Of a DNA stretch of 64,000 bases, positions 34,168 through 44,902 are shown one piece after another. The translations under genes and the position numbers were made by a program. The notes beneath the pieces were generated by a model. The model ran no database searches, was not told the origin of the DNA, and saw only the letters and a list, made by a program, of their open reading frames with translations. Numbering within the stretch: the stretch's first letter is position 1; every line of letters begins with the position of its first letter. Source of the DNA: Roseomonas sp. OT10 (lineage in GTDB: Bacteria > Pseudomonadota > Alphaproteobacteria > Acetobacterales > Acetobacteraceae); assembly GCF_020991085.1 (NCBI RefSeq), contig NZ_CP087719.1, positions 1,942,001-2,006,000 on the forward strand, read 5' to 3'.

Positions 34168-35291
34168 GCCTTGGTCTCCGCCTCGATGGAGCGCGTGCCG
34201 GTGACGGAGAGGCCATAGCCCTCCAGCCCGACGATGGGGCGCGGGTGGTTGGACAGCAGCACCATCTCCCGCACGCCCAGGTCGGTCAGGATCTGGGCGC
34301 CGATGCCGTAGTCGCGCAACTCGGGCGCGGCCTTCTCGCGGCCGGCGCGCACCCGCTCGCTCAGCGCCGTCGACTTCACGTCGCGGATCAGCACGACCAC
34401 GCCGTGGCCTTCCGCGCCGATCGCCGCCATGGCGGCGTGCAGCTCGGCCGGCCCGTCGCGGCCGATGATGTCGGAGAGCAGGTTGACCGCGTGCATCCGC
34501 ACCAGCGGCGGGCCGTTGGCGGCAGGGTCGCCCTTCACCAGCGCGACGTGCTCGCCGTACTCCACGGTGTTGGCATAGATGATCAGCCGCCAGGGGCCGC
34601 CCGGCGCGTCCTCGAGCACCCCCTCCTCCACCCGCCTCACCAGCCGCTCCGTGCGGCGGCGATGGGCGATCAGGTCGGCGATGGTGCCGAGCTTGAGGCC
34701 GTGGTGCTGGGCGAAGGCCACCAGGTCCGGCATGCGGGCCATGGTGCCGTCGTCGTTCATGATCTCGCAGATCACGCCGGCCGGGTTCAGCCCGGCGAGG
34801 CGGGCGAAGTCCACCGCCGCCTCGGTATGGCCGGCGCGGATCAGCGTGCCGCCCTCCCGCGCCACCAGGGGGAAGACGTGGCCGGGGGTGACGATGTCCT
34901 CGCGCCGGCTCTCCGGGTTGATCGCCACCGCCACGGTCCGCGCCCGGTCGGCGGCGGAGATGCCGGTGGTGACCCCCTCCCGCGCCTCGATGGAGACGGT
35001 GAAGGCGGTCTGGTGCCGCGTGCCGTTGGACTGCGCCATCAGCGGCAGGCCCAGCGCCTCCACCCGCTGCCGGGTCATGGCCAGGCAGATCAGCCCGCGC
35101 GCGTGGCGGGCCATGAAGTTCACCGCGTCCGGGGTCGCGAACTGGGCGGGGATGACGAGGTCGCCCTCGTTCTCCCGGTCCTCGTCGTCGACGAGGATGA
35201 ACATGCGGCCGCGCCGCGCCTCCTCCAACAGCTCCTCGGTGGGGCTGAGGAACTCGGCGAAGGAGGTCTTCTGGGTGGTGACGGCGCTCAT
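34164..35291 (-). CDS. ribB: DHBP synthase with degenerate GTP cyclohydrolase II domain (RibBX-type)
   Basis: 375 residues. The N-terminal 3,4-dihydroxy-2-butanone-4-phosphate synthase half (1-210) is complete: FILVDDEDRENEGDLV (residues 31-46), TRHQTAFTVSI (91-101), GHVFPLVAREGGTLIRAGHTEA. The C-terminal half aligns with GTP cyclohydrolase II in outline (VRMHAVNLLSDIIG, RDYGIGAQILTDLGV, LLSNHPRPIVGLEGYGLSV). But the zinc-binding cysteines expected at about 268-283 are absent, and the EGRGIGL motif is replaced by RDVKSTALSERV. So this half is unlikely to act on GTP; a separate RibA must exist elsewhere. Overlaps ribE and ribH by 4 bp each. Confidence 0.93.
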   Translation of the reverse strand: MSAVTTQKTSFAEFLSPTEELLEEARRGRMFILVDDEDRENEGDLVIPAQFATPDAVNFMARHARGLICLAMTRQRVEALGLPLMAQSNGTRHQTAFTVSIEAREGVTTGISAADRARTVAVAINPESRREDIVTPGHVFPLVAREGGTLIRAGHTEAAVDFARLAGLNPAGVICEIMNDDGTMARMPDLVAFAQHHGLKLGTIADLIAHRRRTERLVRRVEEGVLEDAPGGPWRLIIYANTVEYGEHVALVKGDPAANGPPLVRMHAVNLLSDIIGRDGPAELHAAMAAIGAEGHGVVVLIRDVKSTALSERVRAGREKAAPELRDYGIGAQILTDLGVREMVLLSNHPRPIVGLEGYGLSVTGTRSIEAETKA

Positions 35292-35956
35292 GCGGCGGCT
35301 CCCGGGGCAAGGCCGGGCGTCGGGCCGGGCACGGCGGAGCCGACGAGGCGGGCGACGTAGCGGGCCAGCATGTCGATCTCCAGGTTGATGCGGGACCCCG
35401 GGGCCAGCTCCCCGAAGGTGGTGGCGAGCTGGGTGTGCGGGATCAGGTTGACGCCGAAGACGGTGCCGTTGCTCCCCTGGGCCGTCCCGTCGCCCAGCAC
35501 CTCGTTCACGGTCAGCGACACGCCGTTCAGCGTGACCGAGCCCTTGGGCGCGATGAAGCGCCCCAGCTCTGGCGCGACGGCGAAGCGCCAGCGGGTGGAG
35601 CCGTTCTCCGGGGTGACGGAGACCACCTCGGCCAGCCCGTCCACATGGCCGGAGACGACGTGGCCGCCCAGCTCGTCCCCCATCCGCAGCGCGCGCTCCA
35701 GGTTGATGCGCGTCCCCGCCCGCCAGCCGCCCAGGGTGGTGAGGGAAAGGGTCTCGGCCGAGGCCTCCACCTCGAAGGCCTCCGGCTCCAGCGCCACGGC
35801 CGTCAGGCAGCAGCCGGAGCAGGCGATGGAGGCGCCGAGCTGCACCCCCTCCAGCCAGCCTGGCGGGGTCGCGATCCGCAGCCGCATGTCGTGCCCCTCG
35901 CCGATGGGAGAGGTGGCGGCGACCGTGCCGATCGCCGTGATGATGCCGGTGAACAT
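35288..35956 (-). CDS. ribE: Riboflavin synthase, alpha subunit
   Basis: Last step of riboflavin synthesis. 222 residues starting MFTGIITAIG. Two lumazine-binding repeats: the first with GASIACSGCCLTAV, the second with LGRFIAPKGSVTLNGVSLTVNEV; GHVDG lies between. It shares one base with the ribD stop (TGATG type) and overlaps ribBA by 4 bp, implying coupling. Confidence 0.96.
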   Translation of the reverse strand: MFTGIITAIGTVAATSPIGEGHDMRLRIATPPGWLEGVQLGASIACSGCCLTAVALEPEAFEVEASAETLSLTTLGGWRAGTRINLERALRMGDELGGHVVSGHVDGLAEVVSVTPENGSTRWRFAVAPELGRFIAPKGSVTLNGVSLTVNEVLGDGTAQGSNGTVFGVNLIPHTQLATTFGELAPGSRINLEIDMLARYVARLVGSAVPGPTPGLAPGAAA

Positions 35957-37062
35957 CAGATCCGCTCGAACTCGCTCAACAGGTCGGCGCCGCAGGGGGT
36001 GACGGCGGTGCGCCGGAATTTGGGCATCCCTGCCAGCGAGTCCACCGGCAGGGGCTGGATGGCGGGCAGGCCGTCGCCCCCCATCGCCGCCGGAGCATGG
36101 AACCAGGCGAGCCGGTCCACCAGCCCCGCGCGGAGCAGGGCGGCCGCGAGCGCACCGCCGCCCTCCGCCAGCAGGCGGGTGACGCCCAGCCCGGCGAGGC
36201 CGCGCATCAGGGCGAGCGGCTCCAGCCCGCCGCCGGGCGCGGGTGCGACATCCAGCAGCGTGGCGCCCGCCGCCTCCAGCGCCGCGCGGGCGCCGGTGTC
36301 CTCGCGCGGGGTGGTGGCGACCACCACCGGGCCGGGGGTGGAGAAGAGTCGCGCTGCCGGCGGGGTGCGCAGCCGGGCATCGGCCACCGCGCGCAGGATC
36401 GGACGCGGCCGCGCGCCGGGGAGGCGGCAGGTCAGGTCGGGATCGTCCGCCAGCACCGTGCCGCTGCCGACCAGGATGGCGTCGTGGGTGGCGCGGAGCA
36501 GGTGCCCGCGCGCCCGCGCCTCCGGCCCGGTGATCCAGCGGCTCTCCCCGGTCCGGGTGGCGATGCGCCCGTCCAGCGTGGTGGCGAGCTTGAGGGTGAC
36601 GAGCGGGCGTCCCTCCGCCAGCCGGGCCAGGAAGCCGGCGTTCAGCGCGCGCGCCTCCGCCTCCAGCAGCCCTTCCTCCACGGCGATCCCGGCCGTGCGA
36701 AGCTGGCGCATCCCCTCCCCGTCCACCTTCGGGTAGGGGTCGCGCAGCGCGACGACGACGCGCGACACCCCGGCGGCGATCAGGGCCTGGGTGCAGGGCG
36801 GCGTGCGGCCCCAGTGGCAGCACGGCTCCAGCGTGACATAGGCGGTGGCACCGCGCGCCGCCTCGCCGGCCCGGCGCAGCGCCTCCGTCTCGGCATGCGG
36901 GCGGCCGCCGGGTGCGGTCCAGCCGCGCCCGACCACGATCCCGTCGCGCACCAGCACGCAGCCGACCGCCGGGTTGGGCCAGGTGTTGCCGAGGCCGCGC
37001 GCGGCGAGCGACAGCGCGGCCCGCATGTGCTGCGCCTCGTCGGCTTGGGAGGGGGTGGACAT
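35956..37062 (-). CDS. ribD: Bifunctional pyrimidine deaminase/reductase RibD
   Basis: Deaminates and reduces the pyrimidine intermediate of riboflavin synthesis. 368 residues. The deaminase domain (1-150) has zinc motif HAETEAL (80-86) and PCCHWGRTPPC (108-118). The reductase domain (about 155-368) has ATTLDGRIATRTGESRWITG and the closing LLAEGGGALAAALLRAGLVD. First of the four overlapping rib genes. No FMN riboswitch-like conserved leader was recognised upstream. Confidence 0.96.
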   Translation of the reverse strand: MSTPSQADEAQHMRAALSLAARGLGNTWPNPAVGCVLVRDGIVVGRGWTAPGGRPHAETEALRRAGEAARGATAYVTLEPCCHWGRTPPCTQALIAAGVSRVVVALRDPYPKVDGEGMRQLRTAGIAVEEGLLEAEARALNAGFLARLAEGRPLVTLKLATTLDGRIATRTGESRWITGPEARARGHLLRATHDAILVGSGTVLADDPDLTCRLPGARPRPILRAVADARLRTPPAARLFSTPGPVVVATTPREDTGARAALEAAGATLLDVAPAPGGGLEPLALMRGLAGLGVTRLLAEGGGALAAALLRAGLVDRLAWFHAPAAMGGDGLPAIQPLPVDSLAGMPKFRRTAVTPCGADLLSEFERI

Positions 37063-37089
37063 GACGGGGCTGGCGGTGTGGCAGCCCGG

Positions 37090-37542
37090 TCAGGGGTTGT
37101 CCAGCGAGCCGAGGAACTCGCGGAAATCCTTCGCCTCGCTGAAGTTCTCGTAGACGCTGGCGAAGCGCACATAGGCGACCTGGTCGAGGTCCTTCAGCCG
37201 CTCCATCACCATCCGCCCGATGGTGCGGGAGGGGATCTCGCTGTCGCCCTCGCTCTCCAGCCGGCGCTGGAGGCCGCTGACGATGCGCTCCACCTGGGCG
37301 TCCTCCACCGGGCGCTTGCGCAGCGCGACGCGGATGGAGCGGGCGAGCTTGTCGCGGTCGAAGGGCACGCGTCGCCCGTCCGACTTCAGCACGGTGAACT
37401 CGCGGAGCTGCACCCGCTCGAAGGTGGTGAAGCGGTCGCCGCAGGCGTTGCAGAAGCGCCGGCGGCGGATCGCCGTGCCGTCATCCGCCGGGCGGCTGTC
37501 CTTGACCTGGGTGTCCTCGCTTCCGCAGAAGGGGCAGCGCAT
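37090..37542 (-). CDS. nrdR: Transcriptional repressor NrdR
   Basis: ATP/dATP-sensing repressor of ribonucleotide reductase genes. 150 residues. Zinc-ribbon [17 protein letters not shown] with second CxxC pair in [14 protein letters not shown], then the ATP-cone ([18 protein letters not shown]). Located in the usual place between glyA and ribD. Confidence 0.97.
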   Translation of the reverse strand: MRCPFCGSEDTQVKDSRPADDGTAIRRRRFCNACGDRFTTFERVQLREFTVLKSDGRRVPFDRDKLARSIRVALRKRPVEDAQVERIVSGLQRRLESEGDSEIPSRTIGRMVMERLKDLDQVAYVRFASVYENFSEAKDFREFLGSLDNP

Positions 37543-37578
37543 GCGGTGTGTGTCCCCTGCCCTGCCCCGGTCCGCCGG

Positions 37579-38883
37579 TCAGCTCTGGTAGATCGGGAAG
37601 CGGGCGCAGAGGTCGAGGACGCGGGACTTGGCCGCCGCCTCCGCCGCCTCGTTGGCCGCCGGGTCGTTGGCCTTCCCGAGCCCCTCCAGGACCTGCCCGA
37701 TCAGGGTGCCGATCTCGCGGAACTCCGCCTCGCCGAAGCCCCGCGTCGTGCCGGCGGGGGAGCCCAGCCGGACGCCGGAGGTGACCATCGGCTTCTCCGG
37801 GTCGAAGGGGATGGCATTCTTGTTGCAGGTCAGGTGGGCGCGGTTCAGCGCCGCCTCGGCCAGCTTTCCGGTCAGCGACTTGGGCCGCAGGTCCACCAGC
37901 ATCAGGTGGTTGTCCGTGCCGCCGGTGACGATGCCGAAGCCCAGCCCCTGCAGCGTCTCGGCCAGGGCCTTGGCGTTGGCCACCACCTGCCGGGCATAGC
38001 TGCGGAACTCCGGGCGCAGCGCCTCGCCGAAGGCCACGGCCTTGGCGGCGATGACATGCATCAGCGGCCCGCCCTGGAGGCCCGGGAAGACGGCGCTGTT
38101 GATCTTCTTCGCCAGCGCCTCGTCATTGGTGAGGATCATGCCGCCGCGCGGGCCGCGCAGGGTCTTGTGCGTCGTCGTGGTGGTGACGTGGGCGTGCGGC
38201 ACCGGCGAGGGATGCGCCCCGCCCGCCACGAGCCCGGCGAAATGCGCCATGTCGACCATGAAATACGCGCCCACCTCGTCCGCGATCGCGCGGAAGCGGG
38301 CGAAGTCCCAGTGGCGGGCATAGGCGGAGCCGCCGGCCACGATTACCTTCGGCCGGCTCTCCCGCGCGATGCGGGCGACCTCCTCCATGTCGATGAGCTG
38401 GTCCTCGCGCCGCACCGTGTAGGGCGCGACCTTGAACCACTTGCCCGACTGGTTGGCCGCGGCGCCGTGGGTCAGGTGCCCGCCGGCCGCGAGGTCGAGG
38501 CCCATGAAGGTGTCGCCCGGCTGCATCAGGGCGAAGAACACCGCCTGGTTGGCCTGGGCGCCCGAATGCGGCTGGACGTTGGCGAACCCGGCGCCGAAGA
38601 GCTGCTTCGCCCGCTCGATGGCCAGCGTCTCCGCCACGTCGACGAACTCGCAGCCGCCGTAGTAGCGGCGGCCCGGATAGCCCTCCGCGTACTTGTTGGT
38701 CAGCACGGAGCCCTGCGCCTCCAGCACGGCGCGGGAGACGATGTTCTCGCTGGCGATCAGCTCGATACCGTCCTGCTGCCGGCCCAACTCCAGGCCGATG
38801 GCCTCGGCCAGCTCCGGATCGGCCTCGGCCAGCGGGGCGTTGAAGAAACGGGTCAGGTTGGCGGCGGGGGTCTGGTCGTTCAT
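37579..38883 (-). CDS. glyA: Serine hydroxymethyltransferase
   Basis: PLP enzyme converting serine and tetrahydrofolate to glycine and methylene-THF. 434 residues. Key motifs: [37 protein letters not shown], the H-G-A-A region [30 protein letters not shown] and the PLP-lysine stretch [16 protein letters not shown]. It is 9 bp after rpiB and 36 bp before nrdR. Confidence 0.97.
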   Translation of the reverse strand: MNDQTPAANLTRFFNAPLAEADPELAEAIGLELGRQQDGIELIASENIVSRAVLEAQGSVLTNKYAEGYPGRRYYGGCEFVDVAETLAIERAKQLFGAGFANVQPHSGAQANQAVFFALMQPGDTFMGLDLAAGGHLTHGAAANQSGKWFKVAPYTVRREDQLIDMEEVARIARESRPKVIVAGGSAYARHWDFARFRAIADEVGAYFMVDMAHFAGLVAGGAHPSPVPHAHVTTTTTHKTLRGPRGGMILTNDEALAKKINSAVFPGLQGGPLMHVIAAKAVAFGEALRPEFRSYARQVVANAKALAETLQGLGFGIVTGGTDNHLMLVDLRPKSLTGKLAEAALNRAHLTCNKNAIPFDPEKPMVTSGVRLGSPAGTTRGFGEAEFREIGTLIGQVLEGLGKANDPAANEAAEAAAKSRVLDLCARFPIYQS

Positions 38884-38892
38884 GGCAGGGCC

Positions 38893-39354
38893 TCAGGCGG
38901 CGGGGGCGCGGTCGGGCGAGAGCTTGGCGACGCGGCGCTCGTGCCGGCCGCCCTCGTAGGGGGTGGCGAGGAAGGTACGCAGGCAGTCGAGCGCGATCTC
39001 CGGCCCGATCATCCGGGCGCCGAGGGCGAGCACGTTGGCGTCGTTGTGCTGGCGGGTCAGCCGGGCGGAGGTGGTCTCCGACACCAGGGCGCAGCGGATG
39101 CCCTTGTGCCGGTTGGCGGCGATGGAGATGCCGATGCCCGTGCCGCAGACCACCACGCCGAAGCGGGCGCGCCCCTCCAGCACGGCGGCGGCGACCCGGT
39201 CGCCGTAATCGGGGTAGTCCACGCTCTCCGGGCCATGGGTGCCGCAATCCTCGACCGCGTGCCCCGCCTCCTCCAGCGTGCGGCGGAGCAGGGCCTTCAG
39301 CTCGACGCCGGCATGGTCGGAGCCGATGGCGATCGGGGTGTCGGACGGATTCAT
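38893..39354 (-). CDS. rpiB: Ribose 5-phosphate isomerase B
   Basis: Interconverts ribose-5-phosphate and ribulose-5-phosphate. 153 residues; IAIGSDHAGVELKALL (N-terminus), DYPDYGDRVAAAV, the active-site Cys in VVCGTGIGISIAANRHKGIRCAL and NDANVLALGARMIGPE. It supplies the ribulose-5-phosphate needed by the nearby RibB half and sits upstream of glyA. Confidence 0.96.
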   Translation of the reverse strand: MNPSDTPIAIGSDHAGVELKALLRRTLEEAGHAVEDCGTHGPESVDYPDYGDRVAAAVLEGRARFGVVVCGTGIGISIAANRHKGIRCALVSETTSARLTRQHNDANVLALGARMIGPEIALDCLRTFLATPYEGGRHERRVAKLSPDRAPAA

Positions 39355-39398
39355 GGCCGGTCCCTACCACGGCCGGTGTCCCGGCGGAACAACGGCCC

Positions 39399-40259
39399 CT
39401 AGTTCTGGGGTGCGACCCCGCCATGCAAGGGGCTACCGGACCGGGACAGGAAAGCCGGCACCCGTTGCAGCGCATCCGCCCGCGCCGCCGGGTCCTGGCC
39501 CACCGTGGCGCGGCCGGAGCCGTCGGGGGTGATCGCCAGCCCGGCCAGCGTCCGCGGCATCCCGCGCGGCTGGTCGAAGCCGTGCCCGGCGTCGGGATAG
39601 GCGACCACCTCCACCGGGGCACCCGTCGCCCGCGCGGCCAGGCGGCGGCAGGGCGCGGCGGGGGTCCAGTCATCCGCCTCGCCCAGCAGCATGAGCACCG
39701 GCGCGACCGGGGCGAAGGCCGGCGCCGCCCGCCCGGGCCGGACGCAGCCGGGGTAGAGCGCGACCGCGCCGCGGATCAGCCCCGGCTCCACCGGCGCGTT
39801 CGCCGCCGTCAGCGCCGTGCTGGCGCCGTGCGACCACCCGAGCAGGAAGGCCCCGCCCGGCGCCGCCCAGGGCTGCGCCGAGGCCCAGCGCGCCGCGGCC
39901 AGCGCGTCCTCCCGGCGCAGGGTCTCGGGGGTGATGCCGCGCTCGCCGCCGTGGCAGACCTCGGCGAGGCCGCGGCTGCCGAAGCTGTCGGGAAAGAGGA
40001 CGGGATGGCCGAGCGCCGCCAGCCGCGCCGCCCAGTCCGCCTCCCGGGCCGGCAGGCGCGGGTCGGCGCCCGGGCCGCCCAGCCCGCCGCAGCCGTGCAG
40101 GGCGACGACCGGCGCCCCCGGCCGGCCGCCGGGCGGAAGGACCAGCACCGCCCGGAGCGCCACCCCGCCGGGGCCGGGGAAGCGGACCACCTCCGCCGCC
40201 CGTGCCGGGTCGGAGACGAGAAGGGCCAGCAGGGCCAGAAGGGCGGCGGTGCGGGACAT
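39399..40259 (-). CDS. Secreted dienelactone-hydrolase-like alpha/beta-hydrolase
   Basis: 286 residues starting at ATG 40259. Signal peptide 1-21 (ends DPARA), then a DLH-type hydrolase: APVVALHGCGGLGG (oxyanion region), nucleophile elbow LGWSHGAST, and catalytic His in DAGHGFDQPRG. A cysteine after the oxyanion His (HGCGG) is family-typical. 44 bp upstream of rpiB on the same strand. Substrate unknown. Confidence 0.85.
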   Translation of the reverse strand: MSRTAALLALLALLVSDPARAAEVVRFPGPGGVALRAVLVLPPGGRPGAPVVALHGCGGLGGPGADPRLPAREADWAARLAALGHPVLFPDSFGSRGLAEVCHGGERGITPETLRREDALAAARWASAQPWAAPGGAFLLGWSHGASTALTAANAPVEPGLIRGAVALYPGCVRPGRAAPAFAPVAPVLMLLGEADDWTPAAPCRRLAARATGAPVEVVAYPDAGHGFDQPRGMPRTLAGLAITPDGSGRATVGQDPAARADALQRVPAFLSRSGSPLHGGVAPQN

Positions 40260-40309
40260 GGCGGCTCCTGCGGCGGCGCGGGGCGCGGGACGTGCTGGCC
40301 CCTGCCCCC

Positions 40310-40330
40310 GGCCCCGCGTAACCTGGGGCC
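40310..40330 (+). other. Hairpin in the metY leader
   Basis: GGCCCC (40310-40315) pairs with GGGGCC (40325-40330) around a 9-nt loop, 37 nt before the metY start. Methionine genes in this group can be under riboswitch control, but the SAM-II hallmark GCUAAA is not present, so I report only a hairpin. Confidence 0.3.
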
Positions 40331-40367
40331 GACCACGCCAGAACCAACGAAACAGGCAGGACGTTCC

Positions 40368-42801
<2,434 letters not shown>

Positions 42802-42821
42802 GGGAGGGCTCGCGCCCTCCC
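42802..42821. terminator. Perfect hairpin between hemB and the convergent lipoprotein hydrolase
   Basis: GGGAGGGC (42802-42809) pairs perfectly with GCCCTCCC (42814-42821) around a 4-nt loop, starting just after the hemB stop. It is the most terminator-like structure in the window by position; it has no T-run. Confidence 0.55.
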
Positions 42822-42831
42822 CCTGCCCCGG

Positions 42832-43965
42832 TCAGCGAACCGGGCGGCGGCGGCGCATCGCCGGCTGCGGCTCCACCGGCGCCGGGGTCAGCAGCACCCG
42901 GCGCAGCTCGCCCGCCAGCCAGCGCTGGGCCTCGCCGGCCTTGCTCAGCACGGCGTCGGCGCCGAAGAACTCATGCGTCACGCCGGCATATTCCTGCCGC
43001 GCCACCGGCACGTTCGCACGCTGGAGCGCCTGCGCCAGGCGCAGCCCGTCATCGGCCAGCGGGTCGATCTGGGCGTTGACGATGACGGTGGGCGGCAGGC
43101 CGCGCAGGTCGGCGCCGGCATAGACGTTCAGGCGCGGGTCCTGCAGGTCGGCCGGGCTGTTGGTGTAGTGGCGGACGAACCACTCCACCATCGGCTTGTT
43201 CAGCGGCTTGGCGTTGGCGAAGCGCTGGTAGGAGGGCGTGGTCAGGTCCGTGCCCGCCACCGGGTACACCAGCCCGAGGGCCCGCGGCAGGGTCACGCCC
43301 GTGGCCTTCGCGCTCAGCGCCGTGGCGATCGCCAGGTTGCCGCCCGCGCTCTCGCCGACCAGGGCGATGCGGGAGGGGTCCGCGCCCAGCTCGCCCGCAT
43401 TGCGCATGGCCCAGACATAGGCGGCATAGGCATCGTCATGCGCGCCGGGGAACTTCGTCTCCGGTCCCTGGCGGTAGTGCACGGCCAGCACCACCGCCCC
43501 GGTATCGGCGGCCAGCGCGCGGCAGGAGGCGTCGTAGACGTCGATATCCGCGATCACCCAGCCGCCGCCGTGGTAGTAGACGATCAGCGGCAGCGGGAGC
43601 TGGCCCGGCATCATCGGAATCTGCGCCGGGCTGTAGACCCGCGCCATCAGCGGCCCGCCGGGGCCGGGGACCATGGTGTCCTTGACCAGCGGCAGCGGGC
43701 GCGGCGTGGTCGGGCGGCCCAGCTCCGTCAGGCGCTTCTTGACGGCATCGGCCAGGGTGGGCTGGCGGCGCGCCTCGGGCGGCGTCAGCGTCTCGATCGG
43801 CTGGCCGCCCAGCGACGCCAGGCTTTGCAGCAGGGACAGCATCTCCGGATCCGCCAGCCCGCTGGGGTCCGGCGGCGTGGTGGGCATCGGGGTGGCGCAG
43901 GCGGCGAGGAGAGCCGGCGTCCCGAGGCCGAGCAGCAGGGCGGAGCGGCGGGAGAGGGCGTTCAT
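42832..43965 (-). CDS. Lipoprotein HSL-family alpha/beta-hydrolase (esterase)
   Basis: 377 residues. The N-terminus has an RR-type signal (SRRSALLLGLG) ending in the lipobox LLAAC with lipid Cys23, so it is probably a Tat- or Sec-exported lipoprotein. The hormone-sensitive lipase signature HGGG is in VYYHGGGWV, the nucleophile elbow is GESAGG, Asp is in AQIDPLADDG and His is in GVTHEFFG. A carboxylesterase acting at the envelope is likely; its substrate is unknown. Confidence 0.88.
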   Translation of the reverse strand: MNALSRRSALLLGLGTPALLAACATPMPTTPPDPSGLADPEMLSLLQSLASLGGQPIETLTPPEARRQPTLADAVKKRLTELGRPTTPRPLPLVKDTMVPGPGGPLMARVYSPAQIPMMPGQLPLPLIVYYHGGGWVIADIDVYDASCRALAADTGAVVLAVHYRQGPETKFPGAHDDAYAAYVWAMRNAGELGADPSRIALVGESAGGNLAIATALSAKATGVTLPRALGLVYPVAGTDLTTPSYQRFANAKPLNKPMVEWFVRHYTNSPADLQDPRLNVYAGADLRGLPPTVIVNAQIDPLADDGLRLAQALQRANVPVARQEYAGVTHEFFGADAVLSKAGEAQRWLAGELRRVLLTPAPVEPQPAMRRRRPVR

Positions 43966-44035
43966 GCGGGCGTCCTTCGGTTGTTGCCGTGTGTGACGAC
44001 CCGCCTGGAACGCCCCGATGCCGGAGGGGTTCGCC

Positions 44036-44902
44036 TCAGCCGTTCAGGAAAGCGCGAACAGTTTCGATCTGCGACACATCCATCAGCGCCGGCGCATGGC
44101 CGCAGCCGGGCACGGTGACGAGCCGCACCCCGTCCCGCTCCGCCATGCGGGCCGCCGTGTCCGGCAGCAGCAGGGTACTGCTCTCGCCGCGCAGGATGAG
44201 GGTCGGCGCCTTCACCTGCTCCCACAGCGTCCAGAGATCCGCGTCCTGCGGCTCCACCCCCCGCATCGGCGCGGCGATGGCCGGGTCGTAGTGCAGCACC
44301 CAGCGCCCCGCCGGGGTCATGCGCCCGCTGGTCCGGGCCAGGTGGCGCCACTGCGCGTCGGTGAGCGGGCCGAAGGGGGCGTGGATGCGGCGCAGATGCG
44401 CCTCCAGCGCCGGCAGATCGGGGAAGTCCATCGCCTGGCCGACATAGGCGCCGATCTGCGCCAGCGCCGCCTTCGGGATGAAGGCGCCGATGTCGTTGAG
44501 CACCAGACGGCGCAGCGGCATGCCGGGGATGGCGGCGACGGGCATGCCGATCGGCCCGCCCATCGAGGTCCCCACCCAGTCGAACGGCCCGCCCAGCGCC
44601 TGCACCAGCGGCAGCAGCGCCTGGACATAGGTCGGCACGGCGTAGAAACGCCCGTCCGGCAGCCAGCCGCTCATCCCCCGGCCGAGGATGTCCGGGCAGA
44701 TCACCCGCCGCCCGTCCGCGGCCAGCGCCCGGGCGAGGTCGTCGAAGTCACGGCCCGTTCGGGTCAGCCCGTGGACGCAGAGGGTGGGGAAGCCCTCCGC
44801 CGGACCCCATTCCGCCCAGCGCAGGGGGACCTCCGCCACCGCCTCGCCCAGCGTCAGCCGGGCGAGGGTGGCCCCAAAGCGGGGCTGGTCAGGCAATGCC
44901 AT
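44036..44902 (-). CDS. Alpha/beta-hydrolase
   Basis: 288-residue cytoplasmic-type hydrolase (no signal peptide). LCVHGLTRTGRDFDDLA (oxyanion region), GTSMGGPIGMPVAA (nucleophile Ser), Asp in APTLILRGESSTLLLPDT and His in GCGHAPALMD. Overlaps the end of the CoA-transferase gene by 14 bp, so the pair is likely cotranscribed; this suggests a shared catabolic pathway but not its substrate. Confidence 0.87.
   Translation of the reverse strand: MALPDQPRFGATLARLTLGEAVAEVPLRWAEWGPAEGFPTLCVHGLTRTGRDFDDLARALAADGRRVICPDILGRGMSGWLPDGRFYAVPTYVQALLPLVQALGGPFDWVGTSMGGPIGMPVAAIPGMPLRRLVLNDIGAFIPKAALAQIGAYVGQAMDFPDLPALEAHLRRIHAPFGPLTDAQWRHLARTSGRMTPAGRWVLHYDPAIAAPMRGVEPQDADLWTLWEQVKAPTLILRGESSTLLLPDTAARMAERDGVRLVTVPGCGHAPALMDVSQIETVRAFLNG

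Noticed and set aside
37063-37089. FMN riboswitch before the rib genes
   Set aside because: The gap between nrdR and ribD is only 27 bp, too short for one, and no matching leader was seen near nrdR or glyA.
36097-39402. An 1101-residue plus-strand frame over ribD, nrdR, glyA and rpiB
   Set aside because: All four minus-strand genes are clearly real; this frame has only low-complexity composition.
40260-40367. SAM-type riboswitch before metY
   Set aside because: A hairpin is present but the conserved SAM-II core and pseudoknot words are absent; no other SAM class could be fitted by eye.
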